Origin: Nocardia seriolae NBRC 15557
GTDB lineage: Bacteria > Actinomycetota > Actinomycetes > Mycobacteriales > Mycobacteriaceae
DNA: 63,424 bases
Assembly (NCBI RefSeq): GCF_007990715.1
Contig: NZ_BJWY01000027.1
Location: 1 to 63,424, forward strand
Reading direction: 5' to 3'
Positions 57,248-63,424 of this stretch are shown one piece after another. Below the pieces are notes generated by a model. That model ran no database searches. It saw nothing but the letters and a program-made list of their open reading frames with translations, and was not told where the DNA came from. Position 1 is the first letter of the stretch. Every line of letters begins with the position of its first letter. Made by a program: the position numbers and the translations under genes.

Positions 57248-58211
57248 TCTGACACAGACGCAGTTGCTGACAGCACTCGAATCGGTCGCGGCGAAGGAGG
57301 TCGACCGGCACCTGTCGATGGCCAAGGACTGGCATCCCCACGACTACGTGCCCTGGGACGAGGGCAGCAACTTCGCCATGCTGGGCGGGATCGACTGGGA
57401 CCCGCGGCAATCGCGGCTATCGGAGGTCGCCAAGGCGGCGATGATCACCAACCTGCTCACCGAGGACAACCTGCCCTCCTACCACCGCGAGATCGCGGAG
57501 AACTTCTCCCAGGACGGGGCCTGGGGAACCTGGGTGGGTCGCTGGACGGCCGAGGAAGCCAAGCACAGCATCGTCATGCGCGACTACCTGGTCGTCACTC
57601 GCGGCGTCGATCCGGTCGCGCTCGAGAACGATCGAATGACGCACATGGGCAACGGATTCGCCGCCCCGGAAGAGGTCCGCGAGCACGACGGCGCGGGCTT
57701 CCTGCACTCGGTCGCCTATGTGTCGTTCCAGGAACTGGCCACCCGGGTCAGCCACCGCAACACCGGCAAGGCGTGCGACGACCCGATCGCCGACCGCATG
57801 CTCGCCCGGGTCTCCGCCGACGAGAACCTGCACATGATCTTCTACCGCAACATGTGCGCCGCCGCTTTGGATCTCGTCCCGGACCAGGCGATGGAATCGA
57901 TCACCGCGGTGATCGAGAACTTCCGCATGCCCGGTTACTCGATGCCCAACTTCCGCCGCCACGGCGTGCTCATGGCCAAACACGGCATCTACGATCTGCG
58001 CCAGCACCTCGAAGAGGTCGTTGGCCCGGTGGTGCGGAAATGGAATCTGCTCGACCGCACCGACTTCGGCCCCCGCGGCGAGGCGGCCCGGGAACGACTC
58101 GCCGCTTTCCTGCACAAGCTCGAGACCGCGGACATTCCGCGGTTCGAGGAACAACGCGACCGCGCACTCGCCCGCGAACGAGCCCGCACGGGAGTGCTGG
58201 CCGGGATGTAG
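57237..58211 (+). CDS. Acyl-ACP desaturase (DesA-like)
   Basis: A 324-aa soluble diiron acyl-ACP desaturase close to mycobacterial DesA1/DesA2: DRHLSMAKDWHPHDYVPWD, TEDNLPSYHREIAEN (first ExxH), GRWTAEEAKHS (EExxH), SFQELATRVSHRNTG, and SADENLHMIFYR (second ExxH). It introduces a cis double bond into acyl-ACP using O2. The start is TTG 57237 with AAAGGCAGG 9 nt upstream, overlapping the S30AE-type gene, so both are likely under the DosR-type site. Confidence 0.88.
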   Translation: MARDLTQTQLLTALESVAAKEVDRHLSMAKDWHPHDYVPWDEGSNFAMLGGIDWDPRQSRLSEVAKAAMITNLLTEDNLPSYHREIAENFSQDGAWGTWVGRWTAEEAKHSIVMRDYLVVTRGVDPVALENDRMTHMGNGFAAPEEVREHDGAGFLHSVAYVSFQELATRVSHRNTGKACDDPIADRMLARVSADENLHMIFYRNMCAAALDLVPDQAMESITAVIENFRMPGYSMPNFRRHGVLMAKHGIYDLRQHLEEVVGPVVRKWNLLDRTDFGPRGEAARERLAAFLHKLETADIPRFEEQRDRALARERARTGVLAGM

Positions 58212-58382
58212 CCCCCGAAAGAGCGAACCCTGTGCTCGGAAAATTCAATTCGGAACGGCAGGGGCTTTCGCCGCTTGCCCGATGAGTCATGTGGAAGGCA
58301 AGTCATCGTAGAGTGGCGAAATATATTCGGGCAGTGGCTATTTCGTGCGTTTCGCCGCTCTGTGTGGACTACTCTGCGTGCC

Positions 58383-58619
58383 ATGAATTATCGATTGCGC
58401 GCCGTGACATCGAAATCCGAATCCAACGAAGTTTCTATACGCGAATATCAGTACTCGACCTTTCCTGACATCGCCGAGGCCCTGCGCGGATACGGGGTAT
58501 CCCTCGGTGCGGACCAGTTGGATGCACAGGCCTCCGGCGGCAAATGGCAGACAATGGTGGAGCGCGGGGGATCTCGAATTCAGCTGACGGTGTTTCCGGT
58601 TGCTTCGAGCCGCCGCTGA
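58383..58619 (+). CDS. Hypothetical 78-aa protein
   Basis: ATG 58383 opens a frame with an ordered alpha/beta look (YRLRAVTSKSESNEVSIREY, DIAEALRGYGVSLGADQLD, KWQTMVERGGSRIQLTVFPV). It has no ribosome site, so it may be leaderless. It lies between the desaturase gene and the sensor kinase pseudogene. No family is recognised. Confidence 0.45.
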   Translation: MNYRLRAVTSKSESNEVSIREYQYSTFPDIAEALRGYGVSLGADQLDAQASGGKWQTMVERGGSRIQLTVFPVASSRR

Positions 58620-58665
58620 CCTTGTTACGTGCTGGATCGAGTGACTCGGTCGGTGCCGCTGCTGC

Positions 58666-60470
<1,805 letters not shown>

Positions 60471-60562
60471 TTACTATCCGTCCAACTGGTAGCCGCGACG
60501 TCGGTTTCCACCGTCTCGGGATGAACGTCCGCATATGCGGACATCAGTTCCTGTCGCCCGGG

Positions 60563-61318
60563 TCATGAATCGCCCAGCAGCGCGGTGATGTCGGCGGCGA
60601 GTTGAGCGGGTCGCTCGGCGGGCAGGAAATGCCCGGCGTCGGGGTAGAGACGGAATTGGGCGCCCGGGATGATGTCGGCCGTCCGTCGGCCGACATCCAC
60701 GGAGAACAGCGGGTCGCGATCACCCCAGCCGACGAGGGCCGGTACCGATACCGCGGCGAGGGCGTCGCGGACGGGGACGTAGAGGGACTCGATACGGCGC
60801 AGGCTCTCCCCGAAGATGTAGTTGATCGCGTGCGCCTGTGTGCGGTCCCCGACGAGCGGGACCGGATCCAGGCCCGGGTTCGGCCGCCCGGTGCCGCGCC
60901 GGACGAGCTGGCGTAGCGCCCAGGGGGAGAACAGAATTCGTTGCGCGAGGGGTCCGACTCCGCGGACCGGCACCAGCGACAGCGGAAACGGTATCGGGGT
61001 GTCGGGAAAGGCGTTGGTAGCGAACACGGCCAGATGCGTGACCCGCTCGGGGGCTCGGGCCAGCAGATGTGCCGCGACCGGCCCGCCGAAATCGTGTGCG
61101 ACGAGCGCGAACCGTCCCACGCCCTGTCGATCCAGGCCGCGCAGAATGCATTCGGCCTGTGCGGCGGCCAGATACTCCTCCGGATCGGCGGGCGGCGCGT
61201 CACCGCCGAAACCGCGCAACATCGGAGCGATGGTCGTGTGTGCGCCGAGCCGAGAGCGGACCGCGTCCCAGATCGTGGCCGAACCCGGGATACCGTGCAG
61301 CATCACAACCGTGGCCAT
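60563..61318 (-). CDS. Alpha/beta hydrolase with Asp nucleophile
   Basis: A 251-aa hydrolase. The N-terminal MLHGIPGSATIW oxyanion region is followed by a nucleophile elbow AHDFGG in which Asp replaces Ser, as in epoxide hydrolases and haloalkane dehalogenases. The catalytic His lies in DAGHFLPAERP near the C-terminus, preceded by GWGDRDPLF with the acid. ATG 61318 gives the usual compact start. It is probably cytoplasmic. Epoxide or halide substrate is inferred from the Asp. Confidence 0.8.
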   Translation of the reverse strand: MATVVMLHGIPGSATIWDAVRSRLGAHTTIAPMLRGFGGDAPPADPEEYLAAAQAECILRGLDRQGVGRFALVAHDFGGPVAAHLLARAPERVTHLAVFATNAFPDTPIPFPLSLVPVRGVGPLAQRILFSPWALRQLVRRGTGRPNPGLDPVPLVGDRTQAHAINYIFGESLRRIESLYVPVRDALAAVSVPALVGWGDRDPLFSVDVGRRTADIIPGAQFRLYPDAGHFLPAERPAQLAADITALLGDS

Positions 61319-61659
61319 CGACGAATCGTATCGACGGACGGGTCGAATCCCGCTCAGCCCGGTGCGGCGGGTCGACACGAAGCGAAGCCGCGACCCGGCA
61401 ATCGCCCGGAACGGCCGCTGGTCGCGGCCTACCGACCGGCTCGCATGGTGAGTTCGAGATTGTTGCCGGTGCGGAGGGTCCGCTCCCAGCGGGTACGAAA
61501 GACGCCGGAAGGACGCGACCCCCGATCCTCGGGTGGCACTTGACCACACGCCTGGAACGATCGTGCGCGACCCTGGGGGCGAACGCTTCCACGACGGGGG
61601 TCCAGTGGCCCTTGGTGATCGGCTGGGAGCAGTCGCGCGTCCGTTCGTAGGCAGCGGAT
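61319..61659. other. Gene-free 340-bp region
   Basis: I see no gene, repeat or clear hairpin. It must hold the promoter of the leftward hydrolase gene and the 3' flank of the FAD oxidoreductase gene. Confidence 0.5.
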
Positions 61660-63048
61660 TCAGATCCGGTACCAGGTCGATTCATCGGCATTGCCTCGGC
61701 TTCGCGACCCCGTGGTGAGTCGTCCGGCAGTCGGTGGAACCGCCGGCTCGGTGGTTTCGGCCCGCCAGGTGGCCAGCGATTCCGTGACGGCGGTGCCCGG
61801 CGCGGCGGCGTTTCGCGCAGCGTGCGCGGCGGCGGCCCCGGCGCCCTCACCAACGCTGAAGCAGGTTCCCATCACTCGGGTCGAGGCGTGCGCCTCCGCG
61901 GTGGTGCTCATGCACCGGCCGACCACTCGGACGTTGTCGAGATCCTGCGGTCGGGTCGCATCCGAGGGCACGCCGTAGAGCGTGTCGTCCGGAAGCCACT
62001 CGATAAGCGTTCCGCTGCCGCCCGGATCGTGAATTTCCAGCGGCCACGCCCCATAGCCGAGGTCGGTCGCGGTCCGCCGCCCGCCGCGCAGCATGTCCGC
62101 ATCGAGGACGAGACGCCCTGCGAGGCGCCGGGATTCGCGAATGCCGAGATGGCTGGCGACAGCCGACACATGGGCTTGCTCGAAACCTGACACTCGTTCG
62201 ATGAGCCAGCATGCGTACTCGCGCACCTGACGGCAGGCCGCGGCCTCGGCGGCGGCCAGCTCGTCGACATCGGTGCCGTTCACCCGCACACGGGTCATGT
62301 TCACGACCACCTCACCGTCGTGGACGGTGGGATAGAAGCTGCCGCTCGTGCGCGGCAGGTCGTAACGGCCGCCGGCGGCGTCGGCTCGCATTCGGTCGTT
62401 GAGTTCGGTACGGGACGGACCACGAGCGCTGTCCACACCCGCCATCCGGAAGATCAGGGTCGCGGGCTGGGTCTGGTTGCCGGGCTGCTGCCGGCATTCG
62501 ATGCCGAGGCGTACGCACAGTGCCGCGTCCCCGCTCGCGTCGATCCACTCGGCCGCTGCGATGCGACGGGTTCTCCCCGGTGTGACAACGGTGGCGGTCT
62601 CGGCCCGTCGGCCGGTTCGGGTGGCGGCCACCAGTGTGCTGTGCGTGAGCAGGCCGACGCCGTGCTCGGCGACGATGTCGTCGTAGACGGTTTTGAGTAC
62701 GTCTGGGTCGTAATGCACGAGAGTCGTTGTGCCGAATGGTGATTGATAGCACGCACCGAGCCGGCGAAGTCGGTCGACTATGGTCCCGCCGAACCAGGCG
62801 GGTACCGGCCGGGGCGCGGCGGACCGGGTGTACATGCCACAGAACACCCCCATCGCGGCTCCTGTGCCGAGGCCACCGAGGAACCCGGACCGCTCCACGA
62901 GCAGGACTCTTGCTCCGGACCGTGCGGTGGCGGTGGCTGCGGCGAGCCCGCTCGTCCCGGCGCCTACGACGCAGACATCGGCTTGATCAGTGGTGTCGTA
63001 CAGGAGCCGTTTCTCTTTTGCGGGGCAGTGGGGCGTGTAATCGGGCAT
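61660..63048 (-). CDS. FAD-dependent oxidoreductase
   Basis: A 462-aa protein of the FAD_oxidored (xanthan-lyase-associated, fumarate-reductase-like) superfamily. The N-terminal Rossmann motif is VVGAGTSGLAAATATARSG with VERSGFLGGLGT, typical of this family, and a second flavin contact is ASGDAALCVRLGI. The C-terminal flavin motif is NVRVVGRCMSTTAEAHASTRVMGTC (in parts) leading to GEGAGAAAAHAARN. The tail is rich in Thr/Arg. ATG 63048. The substrate is unknown and no partner gene is in view. Confidence 0.78.
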   Translation of the reverse strand: MPDYTPHCPAKEKRLLYDTTDQADVCVVGAGTSGLAAATATARSGARVLLVERSGFLGGLGTGAAMGVFCGMYTRSAAPRPVPAWFGGTIVDRLRRLGACYQSPFGTTTLVHYDPDVLKTVYDDIVAEHGVGLLTHSTLVAATRTGRRAETATVVTPGRTRRIAAAEWIDASGDAALCVRLGIECRQQPGNQTQPATLIFRMAGVDSARGPSRTELNDRMRADAAGGRYDLPRTSGSFYPTVHDGEVVVNMTRVRVNGTDVDELAAAEAAACRQVREYACWLIERVSGFEQAHVSAVASHLGIRESRRLAGRLVLDADMLRGGRRTATDLGYGAWPLEIHDPGGSGTLIEWLPDDTLYGVPSDATRPQDLDNVRVVGRCMSTTAEAHASTRVMGTCFSVGEGAGAAAAHAARNAAAPGTAVTESLATWRAETTEPAVPPTAGRLTTGSRSRGNADESTWYRI

Positions 63049-63424
63049 CGTTCATGTCTGCGACAAAAGTATTTTCGGTGCAAATGGTCAATGCCGGATG
63101 CTCCCTACTGCAGATCGCGAATGCCGAGGCAGTGGAATCCGGGCTCGGCTGGGTCCAAATTCAAGGGCTCCTGTTCATCGACGCACTCCCTATGTCGATG
63201 CGGCTCAGAATTACATCAACACATTGTCGTAGCTGTATGAGCGTGCGTAGAGAGAGCGGATCCCGGACGGCAATATCGACCCGAGCACGGTCGGTGCTCA
63301 CGTAACGCATGATCCGGGCGATACCGTCAGGGTGAGCGCCGTTTCCACGTTCGGTGGCAATGCCGTTAACTTACGCGTTGGTGTAGGCAGATCTCGGCCG
63401 GTTTGTCGTGGTTGATGTTGTTGC
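63049..63424. other. Window-edge region without a clear gene
   Basis: No complete gene is visible. On the minus strand the last about 59 bp (63366-63424) are open and end in TAA (INHDKPAEICLHQRVS), which could be the C-terminus of a gene outside the window. This is too short to assign. Confidence 0.35.

Noticed and set aside
63366..63424. Possible transposase C-terminus at the right edge
   Set aside because: Only about 19 codons are visible and no inverted repeat or known motif can be seen. It is kept as unassigned edge sequence.

Overview
The window is high-GC actinobacterial DNA. A Nocardia or close mycolic-acid-containing relative is the best guess: it has a mymA-like Baeyer-Villiger operon, a DevS-type oxygen-sensor kinase, a DosR-type operator, an IdeR-type operator, a DesA-type acyl-ACP desaturase and many P450s. 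There is no rRNA, tRNA, CRISPR array or intact mobile element, so the genus is inference.

Layout. 0-0.5 kb: a PHO-box-like promoter, a 54-aa gene and a perfect terminator. 0.5-6.8 kb: an MpaB-type oxygenase divergent from an operon of HSL-family hydrolase, SDR, diiron protein, Baeyer-Villiger monooxygenase and MerR-like regulator. 6.9-13 kb: a solitary L7/L12 paralogue, two hotdog thioesterases, a GlxA-type regulator with a DJ-1/PfpI protein, a P450, a PfkB sugar kinase and a truncated sugar-binding lipoprotein. 13-17.9 kb: secreted phospholipase C, GtrA protein and MFS exporter. 18-21.6 kb: an IdeR-box-controlled iron uptake operon (fused EfeU-EfeO, EfeB) preceded by a Met-rich 34-aa ORF. 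21.6-25 kb: a frameshifted HxlR regulator with a perfect palindromic operator, a PaaI-type thioesterase, a second Baeyer-Villiger monooxygenase and a LysR remnant. 25-32.3 kb: a 28-aa amphipathic peptide and a terpenoid-like cluster (BBE-type flavin oxidase, MmyB-type regulator, P450, geranyl-diphosphate C-methyltransferase homologue, polyprenyl diphosphate synthase) with no recognisable terpene cyclase. 32.3-37.3 kb: an amino-sugar operon (DeoR regulator, AgaS, ROK kinase, NagA/AgaA, class II aldolase). 37.3-44.8 kb: agmatine/putrescine catabolism. 44.8-51.3 kb: a 29-aa peptide, a GT39-type membrane glycosyltransferase, an acetaldehyde dehydrogenase/DUF779 pair and its GAF regulator. 51.3-56.3 kb: an accessory stretch rich in gene remnants. 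56.3-60.4 kb: a DosR-boxed S30AE-type protein with a desaturase, and an orphan DevS-like kinase. 60.5-63 kb: an alpha/beta hydrolase and an FAD oxidoreductase.

How genes fit together. The PfkB kinase and sugar-binding protein at 11-13 kb, with the operon at 33-37 kb, supply every enzymatic step expected for N-acetylgalactosamine breakdown to triose phosphates, but the transporter is broken. The 37-44 kb block encodes agmatine to GABA, yet AguB is frameshifted and the aldehyde dehydrogenase carries Trp where the nucleophilic Cys belongs. Several otherwise good genes (HxlR, LysR, AguB, DevS) are broken at four-base G/C runs, so indel errors in the assembly must be excluded before calling them true pseudogenes. 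The most interesting possibilities are the cyclase-less C-methylated terpenoid cluster, the PHO-box small gene, the two tiny amphipathic peptides, and the oxygen/dormancy region at 56-60 kb.
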